The notes below the pieces were generated by a model. That model had not been told where the DNA came from, did no database searches, and saw nothing but the letters and a program-made list of their open reading frames with translations. The position numbers were made by a program, and so were the translations under genes. A stretch of 32,441 nucleotides of DNA, taken from positions 107,946 through 140,386 of the forward strand of contig NW_008705607.1 in assembly GCF_000186865.1 (NCBI RefSeq), in the 5' to 3' direction. Positions within the stretch are counted from its first letter, which is position 1; each line of letters starts with the position of its first letter. Source of the DNA: Aureococcus anophagefferens. Its lineage: Eukaryota; Sar; Pelagophyceae; Pelagomonadales; Pelagomonadaceae. This document shows, piece after piece, positions 8,707 through 17,347 of this stretch.

Positions 8707-9408
8707 ATGGCGCCCACCCTCGCCTCCGGCCGCACGGCCGCCCGCGGCCTCGCCGCGGTCGTCGTCGTCGCGTCGTGCTTCCGCGCCGCCGCCGCCAACG
8801 AGGGCTTCAGCGGCGTGAGCGTGGGCGTCGCCGGCAAGGGCTTCGTCGTCGTCGCCGCCGACGACACGCACCGGCGCGGCCTCGTGTCGTTCCGGTCCGC
8901 GCGCGACGGCGTGCCCCTCGTCGACGACGCGCTGCTCCTGGCCTGCGTCGGCGACCGCGGCGAGTCGGACCGCTTCGCGGCGCTCTTGCGCGAAAACCTC
9001 GCGGCGTACGCGCACCTCGCCGGCGCCGCCGCGGCGCCGCGCGCGGCCGCGCACTTCGCGCGCCGCGAGCTCGCGGACCGGCGGCGCCGCGGCGGCGGGC
9101 TGCCCCAGCTGCGCGTGCTCCTGGGCAGCCGCGGCGACGACGGCGCCGCGCGCGTCCACTGGATCGACGAGACCGGCGCCGCCGCGGAGCTGCCCTACGC
9201 CGCGCACGGCGTCGGCGCCGCGCTCGTCCTCGGCCACCTCGACGGGGCCTACGACGCCGACATGTCGCGCGACGCCGCCGTCGACCTCGTCGCGGCGTGC
9301 CTCGACGTCCTCCGGCGGCGCTACGCGCTCAACCTCGACGCGGCGACGATCAAGGTCCTCGACGGCGCGGGCTGCGAGACGATCCCCTGGGCGCCGCCCC
9401 CGGCGTAA
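8707..9408 (+). CDS. Proteasome beta4 (PSMB2)-like protein with an N-terminal signal-peptide-like sequence
   Basis: The protein has 233 residues. From about residue 33 it follows the beta4 subunit of the 20S proteasome: SVGVAGKGFVVVAAD, LLLACVGDRGESDRFAALLR, AAHFARRELADRRR, PYAAHGVGAALVLGHLDGAY and a final RRRYALNLDAATIKVLDG. Beta4 is a non-catalytic ring subunit with no catalytic Thr. Ordinary beta4 starts directly at the first beta strand. Here about 30 residues precede it: an Arg-containing n-region, the hydrophobic GLAAVVVVASCF, then an Ala-rich c-region, which looks like a signal peptide. The ATG at 8707 has a good context (ACCATGG) and no other in-frame ATG precedes the core. It could be a paralogue for the ER or periplastid route, or the true first exon may have been missed. 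No introns are visible. Confidence 0.78.
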   Translation: MAPTLASGRTAARGLAAVVVVASCFRAAAANEGFSGVSVGVAGKGFVVVAADDTHRRGLVSFRSARDGVPLVDDALLLACVGDRGESDRFAALLRENLAAYAHLAGAAAAPRAAAHFARRELADRRRRGGGLPQLRVLLGSRGDDGAARVHWIDETGAAAELPYAAHGVGAALVLGHLDGAYDADMSRDAAVDLVAACLDVLRRRYALNLDAATIKVLDGAGCETIPWAPPPA

Positions 9409-10559
9409 CGAACGACCGGTCCACCGGGGTGGGGGTAAACATATCCCGCCGGCGGGATACGTTACACGTTCGCGTCGGCGCGGCGCTTCAGGGCAGAGAT
9501 CTGGGTTTCGTGCTCGGAGTCGTCGTCGCCGGCCGCGGCCGCGCGGTGGTCGCGGATGGTCGTCGGGCCTCGCGCGCACGCGCGCGCTTCCGCGAGGTCG
9601 TCTTACATCGTCCTCCGCCGCTTGCCGTCGCAGGGCCTCGATGTCCGCGCGGCTCCGCGGCGTCGGGCGCGCCGCGTCCATCCCGCGTCCGCGGTGGGGG
9701 GCAGCCCTTTCTAGCTCGCCGTGTGCTCCCGTCAGTCGCGACGCGTGCACCGCTGCCTCTGCGCTTTCGTCCGCAGCCACGCGGCGGTCCGGCGTGAGCT
9801 GCCTGGAGGTATGGTCGGTCGTCCAACTGGCGCCCGGGGAGTTTTTTTTGAAACCGTCTCTCGAGCCCGCAACCTCGTCGCGACGAGTGGTCGCGCGCGC
9901 TACGGCGCCGTCGCGGCGCCAACTACCATGTCACGGTCGTTCGGTGCCAGCCAGTGGTCGCCGCTTTCCCTGGAGAAAGCCCAGATAGCACCCCGTAAGG
10001 TCGTACTGATAGCTTAACTAGTGCACGTTAGATTTGACCGAATTTATTATCGGATCTGATCCGGGGGGCGGCAAAGTGAATATATCTACACGCTCCTGAG
10101 GTCCAGGCGATCTCGAAATGGTATCCCTTGCGGTCATCGGTTCCAGGGATGGCGAGGGATGGGTGATCAATTATTTCAACGGCCACTTAGCCTTACTAGG
10201 TGATTTCAATATTTTTTTTGAGAATTTTTTTCCCGGCACGCCTTGCAGCGGTTCTCGCGAACGGGCTAGCCTCCTGTTGCAAGCGTGTGCTCCCCTTGGA
10301 GAGGGGGTCCATGGGCGTCTATCGACGCGTCCAGCACGCGATTGGCGACGCTTGGCGCGTGCGCCGACCACGCGCGCGCGTCCAAAAGTCATGGAGCAAA
10401 ATGTCACTTAAAAAGAGTGTTTTCGCACGCTAGGAGTATTGGAAACGAAAGAAAACACGTGATTCTGGCATAAGACGTAAAAAGTTCGGGGTCGGAGGTC
10501 GGCAGGAACGCGTCGAACCACCCCCCGTCGACCTAGCGGGGTGCTAGCCCAGAGCTTTA
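9409..10559. other. 1.15-kb gene-poor interval, AT-richer than its surroundings
   Basis: No convincing coding sequence is seen. The only frames are short and lack family resemblance. Base composition drops clearly between about 10010 and 10250. T8 runs lie at 9842-9849 and 10212-10219, with a T7 at 10225-10231; they could act as Pol III stops on the plus strand, but I recognise no tRNA, 5S or spliceosomal RNA upstream of them. A palindrome sits at 9442-9459. Confidence 0.5.
9442..9459. promoter_or_regulatory. 18-bp perfect palindrome resembling a double E2F site
   Basis: TATCCCGCC followed by GGCGGGATA is perfectly self-complementary and begins 34 bp after the stop of the proteasome-like gene. 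Each half resembles the E2F/DP core (TTTCCCGCC). No gene start is close by, so a regulatory role is a guess. Confidence 0.35.
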
Positions 10560-11569
10560 TCACAAGAACGACCCCAGACTCCGTCGATGCGACGCGCTCC
10601 GAGGCGCCGCCGCGGCCGCGGGCTCGCCGGCGGCGTCGACGGCGGCGACGGCGTCGACGGCCGCCGCGGGCGCCGGGTGGAACTCCGTGGTCGGGTCCAA
10701 GCACGTGCCCTCCTCGGCTTCGGCGTCGAGGCACGCCAGCACGTTGAAGCTGACGGAGACGCGCGGCGCCGCCGCCGGGCACGCGCCGCGGCTCCTCCGT
10801 CGCAGCGCGACGCCGTGCGGCAGCCACGCGGGGAACAGCACGAGGCGGCCGGGCCGGGGGGTGACGTAGTGCCTCCCGTAGTCGAACGGCGCGAGGAAGC
10901 CTGCGCGCGCGAGGGGGGTCGCGGCGGCGGCGCGGCGGCGGACGACGAAGGCTCGAACGTCCGGGCGCCCTCGAGCGCGCGTCGGCGCGTGTGCCGCGCC
11001 GGGCCGGGACCCCGCGGGTCGCGCATCACCAGGTCGCCGGCGCCGGGCGGCACCGAAACGTATAAAACTCCAGAGAGCGCCACGGTCAGATGGACGTGCA
11101 GCGGGTGCATCGAGTCGCAGCCGTCGTGCACCGATGCCCAGACCTCGAGGGCGTCCGCGGAAATCCCGCGCGCGTCGCCGCCCACGCGCTCCGCGTAGGC
11201 GCGGGCCGCGCGCGCGAGCGCGGCCCTGATCCTCGTCCCCGACGGCGACCGCTGCCAGGCGCCGGCGCGCATCTGCCAGCGGAAGAAGCCGTCGTTCAAG
11301 TCCCCGGGGTCCTCGTAGTCGGGCCGGTCCGGCGACGCGAGGTACGTTCGCCAATCGGCGTCGATGTCCGGCGCCACGTCTCGCAGCAGGACGTCCGCGT
11401 CGGCCTCGTAGTCCCGCAACGCCGCGCTCAGCACCGGCGTCGCGAAGAGCGCCGACAGGCCGTCGCGCAGTTCCGACGACGGGTCGACGTCGGGGTGCCC
11501 CGCCGTCGCATCGGCCGCGGCGAGGTCCCCGAGGAGGAAGAAGATGATGCTCGAATACCACGTGCGCAT
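10560..11569 (-). CDS. 2-oxoglutarate/Fe(II) oxygenase-like protein (2OG-FeII_Oxy_5 type), secretory, 2 exons
   Basis: Exons 11569-11011 and 10900-10560 give 299 residues. MRTWYSSIIFFLLGDLAAADA looks like a signal peptide. The body has WASVHDGCDSMHPLHVHL, then LSGVLYVSVPPGAGDLVMRDPRG, PFDYGRHYVTPRPGRLVLF, PAWLPHGV and RVSVSFNV, in the order of the bacterial and algal 2OG-FeII_Oxy_5 family: an H-rich metal-binding start, VPPG, DPR, then GxLVLFPSWLPHxV and SxSFN. The substrate is unknown. The two halves lie in different frames. A 110-nt GT-AG intron (11010-10901) joins them in phase 1 as DPRG-FLAPFDYG with nothing missing. A GTG at 11626 extends the frame but is not a likely start. The C-terminal tail is Ala/Pro-rich. 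Confidence 0.72.
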
Positions 11570-12108
11570 CGTCGGCGAATGACCGTGGGCGGGGACGAGG
11601 GCGAGGGTGATCACGGGGAGCGACACGAGGTGGACGCACGAGGTGGACGCACGAGATGATGTATGGACGCACGAGACGGGGTGAACGAGGCGTCCACCAC
11701 ACCGTTCTCTCCACTTTCTCTCGGGTAGATCTCGGATCGCGGGATTCGTGGGGTACCTCGGCGAGCCGAGCCAGGTGGCGGCCGGAGGCCGCCCCCTAGC
11801 CGTCGCGGCGGAGGTTGGTCGTGAGGGTGGCGAGGGCGGCGCGGTCCGCGAGGCGGCGCGCGCCGTCTTCGAGTCGGTGGGAGAGGGCGCGGGCGGCGGA
11901 CTTCCAGCTCCATTGCCTCTCGTTCAAGGGCCCCGCACCCCATCGGGCGAGGGCGGGGTGGTTCCGGCATTTCCCGGCGAGCATTGTCGGGCGAGCATTT
12001 TGCGGCTAGGACTCGCTCCTCGACCATAGAACGATAGATAGTGTAGTAGAAAAAAAGCGGCGCCGGGATATGGTAGGGGTTTTATGCAGGCGGGACGACG
12101 GGGGGTTT
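11570..12108. other. 539-bp interval without an assigned gene
   Basis: It holds the 5' flank of the oxygenase gene with a short tandem repeat (11625-11676). A 62-codon minus-strand frame at 11796-11984 (for example ERQWSWKSAARALSHRLEDG) has protein-like composition but no recognised family and no partner exon. It may be a remnant or a missed small gene. Nothing else stands out. Confidence 0.35.
11625..11676. repeat. Short tandem repeat, 13-bp unit
   Basis: ACGAGGTGGACGC is repeated exactly at 11625-11637 and 11638-11650. Two degenerate partial units follow (ACGAGATG.., TGGACGCACGAGACG). It lies just upstream of the oxygenase gene. Confidence 0.75.
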
Positions 12109-12654
12109 TCACAGCGGCACGCTGAGGGACGCGGCGACGAGCAGGCTGTTCGCGCTGCGGACCTTGCGCAAGCCGTGCTTGCCCGCGGGCCGCCGCAGGA
12201 CGCGCGCGCGCGCCGCGGGCCGCGCCTTGCGCGGCGCCGGCGCCGCGGCGCGCGGCGCGCGGCGCGGCGCGGCGGCCTCGCGCTTGCCGGCCTGGTAGCC
12301 CGCGGCGTGCGCGGCCGCGGCCGTCGCGGCGAAGGCCAGGGTCGGCCAGGCGTCGACGACGCCAAAAGCGCAGAGGAGCAGGACGGCGACCAGCGCGACG
12401 GCCGCGGCGTCGCGCTCGCCCGGCTCGGACCCGTGGTGATCCTCGAGCGCGTCCGCCCGCGCGAGCGCCTCGTCGTCGGCCGCATCCTTCGCCGCGTCCG
12501 TCGACGCGTGCCATTGCTGGGGCGGGTCCATGGAATCGACGACCTTGATGAGCAGCACGCCGACGGCGCCGACCAAACCGGCGCCGCCGTACCACATGAG
12601 CACCAAGGGCAGCAGCATCGCGGGATCGCCGAGCACTTCGCCCTCGGGAGCCAT
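12109..12654 (-). CDS. Membrane protein of unknown function
   Basis: The protein has 181 residues from an ATG with good context. A hydrophobic segment at about residues 13-38 (MLLPLVLMWYGGAGLVGAVG and on) is followed by a hydrophilic acidic loop of about 45 residues (WHASTDAAKDAADDEALARA and on). Then come a second hydrophobic segment (VALVAVLLLCAFGVVDA) and a weaker Ala-rich third (LAFAATAAAAHAAG). The C-terminal 60 residues are strongly basic (Arg/Lys/Ala/Pro), suggesting a positively charged tail on one side of a two- or three-pass protein. I recognise no family. It lies downstream of the PT-rich secreted protein on the same strand, 336 bp away, with no sign of co-transcription. Confidence 0.55.
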   Translation of the reverse strand: MAPEGEVLGDPAMLLPLVLMWYGGAGLVGAVGVLLIKVVDSMDPPQQWHASTDAAKDAADDEALARADALEDHHGSEPGERDAAAVALVAVLLLCAFGVVDAWPTLAFAATAAAAHAAGYQAGKREAAAPRRAPRAAAPAPRKARPAARARVLRRPAGKHGLRKVRSANSLLVAASLSVPL

Positions 12655-12990
12655 GGTCGGGGCGCGTCGGGACAGTACGGTACGTCGCGGGAGGCGTGCG
12701 TTTGGCTGGCGCTCAGCTGATCAGAGCACAAGTCAGAGCGCAGCTGCTTCCCGAGCATCAAGAGGCATCAACGACGCCTTCAAGGAGGGTTCAAGCTGCG
12801 CGCGCGTGGACTCCTCACTGCCTCACTTCGAGCCACGAACAGCGTGCCGCGGCGGCGGCGGCGGTCGACAGCGGCGCGTCCTCAGCGGCGGCGACTGCCG
12901 CAGCTCGACTCCCACGCTTTCGGAGCCGCCCCTTAGAGACGAACCCCGAGGCGGGCGGGGCGGGCGGGGCGGGCGGCGGCGCGTTGGCGC
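12655..12990. other. 336-bp intergenic interval with a G-quadruplex motif
   Basis: This separates the 3' end of the PT-rich gene from the start of the membrane-protein gene, both on the minus strand. At 12953-12973 the plus strand reads GGGCGGGGCGGGCGGGGCGGG, five G-runs with one-base spacers, able to form an intramolecular G-quadruplex. The nascent minus-strand transcript would carry the C-rich complement just after the stop codon. No gene is seen. Confidence 0.5.
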
Positions 12991-15900
12991 CTAGTAGACG
13001 GCGCGCTTCTCGTCGCAGCCGCAGGCGGGGAGGTCGGGCTCGCCGCCGATGCGGCGGAGGATGACCGGCGGCGTGGGCTCGCTCTCGTCCGTGTCGGACC
13101 AGAAGGTCGGCGCGGACGTGGCGAGGACGGTCGTGGAGATGGCCGTGACCGTGACGGCGCTCGCGTACTCCGTCGGCATGTACGTGGTGAGCGCCGTGTC
13201 GAAGGAGCCGTCCGCGAGCGCGTCCGTCGCCGCGGTGTCGACGGCCGCGGCGAGCACCGTCGGGTCGACGTCGACGACGGCGGGGTCGTAGGAGATGGTG
13301 TAGTCGACGGCGAAGGACGACGTCGACAGCGCGCGCTGCTCGCCGGACCCGTCGACGGCGAGCCGCCGCCGGTTGTCGGCCACGACCAGGTCCTTGATGT
13401 TCGACGTCGTCAGGCCGTAGTCGTCGAAGTCGCAGACGTCGGCGATGACGTCCTTGAGCGCGTTCGTGAAGTTGACGTCGTCGTTGAGGTCCGCCGCCGT
13501 CACCGTCGTCGACAGCGCGCGCGAGACGGCGGCGTCGAGCGCCGCGCCGAGGCGCCGGCGCAGGTTCGTCGTGTCGAGGTCGAAGGTCAGGCGCCCCTCG
13601 AGGCAGTTGCGGCCGTTGTTGCAGGCGCCGGGCACGCACCGCGCGCACGCGCCCGGGCCGACGTCGTAGGAGCAGAAGCCGCGGTACGAGTCGCCGCGGT
13701 AGTCCTCGTAGCAGAGCGACGCCTCGCGGTCGTGGGCCAGGGACTCGTGGCCCGACGCCGTGTCCGTGTCGCAGTGGGTCTCGTTGCAGTAGTAGAAGAG
13801 GCCCTTGCAGTCCGTGTTGATCACGTCGACGTCGTTCCGGCTGCAGTTCTGGCCGTTGATGACGTAGAACTTGTCGTCGAGGCTGCCGTCGTCGCTGTAG
13901 TCGTGGCCGTTGGGGTTGTCCGTGAGCGCCGTCTCGGGCCCGTAGTTCCAGGCCCAGAGCCACCAGTCGCACATGTTGTTGCCGTCGACGTACGAGCTGT
14001 TCGCGACGCACGAGCCGTCGCCGTCGCCGTCGTCGTCGACGCAGTCGTAGCCGTAGTCGCACATGAGGCACTGGGAGTGCTGCGTCGGGTTGAACTCGGG
14101 CATGCCCGTGGCGTTCTCGTGGTACGCGGTGCAGCAGAGGCAGTCGTTCGTGCAGTTGTCGCGGCTCGCCCACGTCGGGCACATGGGCGTGGGCATGGCC
14201 GACGGCGCGGGCGACGGCGGGGACGTGGGCGACGTCGTGGGCACGGACGTGGGCGCGGACGTGGGCACGGGCGACGGCGGCGTCGTCGGGAGGGGGCTGG
14301 GGGCCGACGTGGGCACGCCCGAGGGCGCCTGGGCAGGACAAGAGAGCGAAATTCCCAACTTCAAAGGCTCATATCTCGGCCGTTTTCCACTCGTTTTGGC
14401 TAATTTTTGGACGAGCGATCATCTCTCGGAACGGTCTCGAAGCGTAGATGCTTTTTTTCGGAACGCGCGCGCGCGGAACACTCACGTTGAAGCGACGTTG
14501 AATCACCCTCGTCCCGCCCTGGAGGGCGCGATGGACCCGGCGACGTCCGTCGTGACCCACGTGATGTTCGCGGAGTCGACGAACTGGATCGCCGTCGTCG
14601 CGTTGTAGGAGTACTCCATGGTGTCGCCGACGTAGAGCATGCGGCCCGTGCGCCTGTCGAGGCGCGGGCCCTCGAGGCGCCGCTCGCGCTTCCGCGACCC
14701 GCCGAAGGAGTTGCGGATGCGCGCCTTGAGCTTCTTGTTGAACTTCGTCGTCTGGATGACGTTGTCCTTCATGCGCTGGTTCACCTTGAGGGCCACGTCC
14801 TGGAGCCCCTCGCCGAGGCTCCGGTCGATCTCGTCCGTCGCGTAAAAGTGCGCGACGGCGTAGAGCACGGCCGTGTCGTTGTCGCCGCCGGGGAGGCCGT
14901 CGCGGCCGGCCATGAGGCACTCGACGGAGCTCACGCCCGTGGCGTTCGTGACGAGGGCGATGACGGGCTTGTAGTAGGCCTCCATCCCAAAGGCCTCGAA
15001 GTCCGCGCAGTAGTGGCGGCCGAAGGGCAGGATCGTCGGCGACGGGCTCGGGACGAGCGACGGGAGCGCGGTGGGCACGGACGTCGGCGTCGCCGTGGGC
15101 ACGGACGTCGGCGGGTTGCTCAGCGTCGGCACGGCCGTCGGCAGCGACGACGGCGTCAGCGACGGGTGCTCGGTCATGTACGTCGGCTCGGACGTCGGCG
15201 GCGTCGTCGGGAGCGCCGTGGGCACGGACGTGGGCGTCGACGTGGGCACCTCGGAGGGCGCGGGCGTGTCGTAGGTCGGGAAGAGCGTCGGGAAGGACGT
15301 GGGCACTTGCGACGGGTGGGGGCTCGGCGGCGTCGACGGGATCGAGCTCGGCGGCGTCGTCGGCACGGACGTCGGCACGGACGTCGGCAGCGCGGTCGGG
15401 TAGAAGGTCGGGTCCTCGTGGGGGTTCACGTACATGCGGATGTCCATGGTGAGCACGGACTTGGTCGGCGTCCGCGTCGGCTCCGGCGACGGCTCCGGCG
15501 ACGGGCACTCGGTCGGCGTGTACGTCGAGGGCACGGGCGTCGGCGCCGCGGACGGGTCGAAGGTCGACGACGGCGACGGCGTCGGCGGGCTCGTCGGCAC
15601 GGACGTCGGCACGGACGTGGGCTTCTCCGTGTAGTAGGTCGGCGCCGACGTCGGCGTCGACGTCGGCGCCTTCGAGGGTTCGCTCGTCGGCGACGCGGAG
15701 GGCTCCGCGGACGTCGGGGGGAGCGATATCGAGGGCACGGCGCTCGGCTCGGGCGTCGGCGGCACCGTGGGGCCGTAGGTCGGGCACCCCGTCGGCGCTC
15801 CCGTGGGCGTCCCGGACGGCGAGGCCGTCGGCGCCTCGGACGGCGGCGTCGTGATCGAAGGCAGCGGCGTCGGCGTCCCGGACGGCGCGTACTCCGTCGT

Positions 15901-16059
15901 CGGCATGTAGCTCGGCGCGCTCGTGGGCACGGACGTCGGCGTCTGGGCCGACGCGAGCGACGCGAGGAGCGCCAAAGCGCACATCGTCGGCGTCTGGGCC
16001 GACGCGAGCGACGCGAGCGCCAAAGCGCACATCGCGACGCGGCGCCAGTGGGCTGCCAT
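12991..16059 (-). CDS. Large secreted Pro/Thr-rich (mucin-like) glycoprotein, with an introner
   Basis: Exons 16059-14530 and 14328-12991 give 955 residues. A signal peptide is followed by about 300 residues of PT/PS repeats (units like PTSVPTSAP), a likely O-glycosylated extended stalk. A globular block begins FGRHYCADFEAFGMEAYY and contains several N-x-T/S sites. After the introner junction (DVAGSI-APSGVPTSAP) a second PT stretch leads to a cysteine-rich domain (CTNDCLCCTAYHENATG, DCVDDDGDGDGSC) and two SEA-like or adhesion-like segments (RRRLGAALDAAVSRALS; YTISYDPAVVDVDPTVLAAA). It ends CGCDEKRAVY. Such PT-rich secreted proteins are common in stramenopiles; function here is unknown, perhaps cell-surface. 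No transmembrane segment or GPI signal is obvious. The intron has a GC donor and keeps the phase-0 frame. Confidence 0.75.
14329..14521 (-). mobile_element. Introner element, subfamily A (copy A2) in the PT-rich protein gene, reversed relative to the gene
   Basis: A 193-bp element lies between 8-bp duplications reading GCGCCCTC in gene sense (plus-strand 14522-14529 and 14321-14328). In gene sense it begins CAGGGCGGGACGAG and ends CTTGTCCTGCCCAG. The donor is GC of the upstream duplication and the acceptor the terminal CAG, so the intron is 14529-14329 (201 nt, phase 0). Relative to its host gene it is inverted compared with copies A1 and A3, yet still supplies the 3' splice site. Confidence 0.92.
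15935..16033 (-). repeat. Tandem duplication of the signal-peptide coding segment
   Basis: A 51-bp unit (15935-15985) is followed by a 48-bp copy (15986-16033) differing mainly by a three-base deletion. In the PT-rich protein this duplicates the hydrophobic core and cleavage region: MCALALASLASAQTPT is followed by MCALALLASLASAQTPT. Confidence 0.9.
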
Positions 16060-16300
16060 ACCCGTGTGCTTCTAGCGGACCTACCGCGCGTCGTTTGGAT
16101 ACTGGTATATGTTTGCCTCTGTTGAAGTAAACTTGTCACCAACATTGCCTCTAGATCCCGCCTCTCTCCCCAGGAGCCCTGCCTCCGCATCGCGCTCTGG
16201 ACACGCTCGCGACGTGCCGGTGCTACTGCTGCTGCCGCGCCGCTTGCCGCGACGACGCCTGCGTGCTCTGCTGCCGCAGCTCTTCCTGCGCCGCGCTGCC

Positions 16301-17347
16301 ATGGTCTTGGTCAACGGTACGATCGTCACGATCCTGTGGATGCGCCACGGCCTGAGCTGCGCCAACGTGCTCGACGGCTGCAGCCGGGACGCGGCGAAGA
16401 TCGGCGCGCACATGGCCGACGGCGCCGTCTACGACGCCATCGACGGCGAGCTCGCGGCGTCCGCGGCGGCGGCCGCCGCGGGCCTGCGCGCGGACCGCGC
16501 GCGGGGCCTCGCGGCGCGGCGCGACGAGACGGACTGCGCGCTGCCGCTGCTCGACGGGGCCGCGCCGCGGCCCGAGGCCGCGCGGCTGCACGACGCCTAC
16601 CGCGACCCGGCGCTCACGGACTGCGCGGTCGCGACGTCGGCGCTCGCGGGCGCCGCGCTCCGGGCCCGCGTCGGCGCCGTCGACGCCGTCCTCTCGTCGG
16701 CGCTGCGCCGCGCGCGCGAGACGGCCGAGGCCGCCTTCCCGGGGGTTGAGGTCTACGAGGCGCCCTTCGTCGTCGAGAAGCCCCACTCGTCCCACAGCCT
16801 CCAGCTCGACAACGAGCCGCGGCCCCTCCGCGACGCGGCGCGGCGGCGCGCGAGCCTCGTGCCCAACGGCGCGCTCCGGAACGCCTCGAGCTGGCCGGGG
16901 TTTTTGTCGTTCGTGGGCGCGTCGATCGTGCCGTGGCTCGAGGCGGGCGCGGCGCCGCGGCGCGACGCGGGCGTCCCCGTCTCGGTCGAGCGCTCGACGC
17001 TCGGCGCGGAGCCGTCGAAATTCACGATCGCCGTCGTCGGCCACGGCGATATGATGTGGCACGTCTGCGGCACGCCGCGGAAGCCGTCCAACAACGCGGT
17101 GCTCTCGCGGCGCGTCGTCGTCGACGCGGGAGGCGTCGTCTCCGAGGAGGCGGGGCCCTGCGGCGTCGTCATCGGCGCGCCGCCCCAGGCGCTCGCCGCG
17201 AAGGCGCTCGTGGCCGCCGACGTCGAGCGGTGCCGGGACCCGTTCGCCGTCGCGCCGTTTTTGGACCTCGCGGACGGGCCCTCGACGTGCGTCGCCGCGG
17301 CGCGCGCGCCGGACGCGTTCGCGCCCCGACGTAACGACGAAATCTAG
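16301..17347 (+). CDS. Histidine phosphatase superfamily (phosphoglycerate mutase-like) protein
   Basis: The protein has 348 residues. The phosphohistidine motif is ILWMRHGLSCANV (R-H-G). SSALRRARETAEAAFPG matches the second conserved Arg region, and AVVGHGDMMWHVCG carries the second catalytic His. These are the three landmarks of branch-1 histidine phosphatases. The protein is longer than a plain PGAM domain because of Ala/Arg-rich insertions between motifs. The substrate (phospho-sugar, phospho-protein or other) cannot be told. The ATG at 16301 lies in a good context (GCCATGG), directly before the RHG strand; the upstream in-frame part is Arg/Leu-rich and not needed. The stop codon overlaps that of the convergent gene at 17344. 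Confidence 0.8.
   Translation: MVLVNGTIVTILWMRHGLSCANVLDGCSRDAAKIGAHMADGAVYDAIDGELAASAAAAAAGLRADRARGLAARRDETDCALPLLDGAAPRPEAARLHDAYRDPALTDCAVATSALAGAALRARVGAVDAVLSSALRRARETAEAAFPGVEVYEAPFVVEKPHSSHSLQLDNEPRPLRDAARRRASLVPNGALRNASSWPGFLSFVGASIVPWLEAGAAPRRDAGVPVSVERSTLGAEPSKFTIAVVGHGDMMWHVCGTPRKPSNNAVLSRRVVVDAGGVVSEEAGPCGVVIGAPPQALAAKALVAADVERCRDPFAVAPFLDLADGPSTCVAAARAPDAFAPRRNDEI

Noticed and set aside
11569..11626. Longer N-terminus of the 2OG oxygenase starting MSLPVITLALV
   Set aside because: The first codon there is GTG; the ATG at 11569 begins a good signal peptide.
14202..16000. The regularly repeated PT/PS coding units as a CRISPR-like or satellite array
   Set aside because: The repeats are imperfect, keep the reading frame and encode Pro/Thr/Ser stalk sequence; there are no constant repeats with unique spacers.
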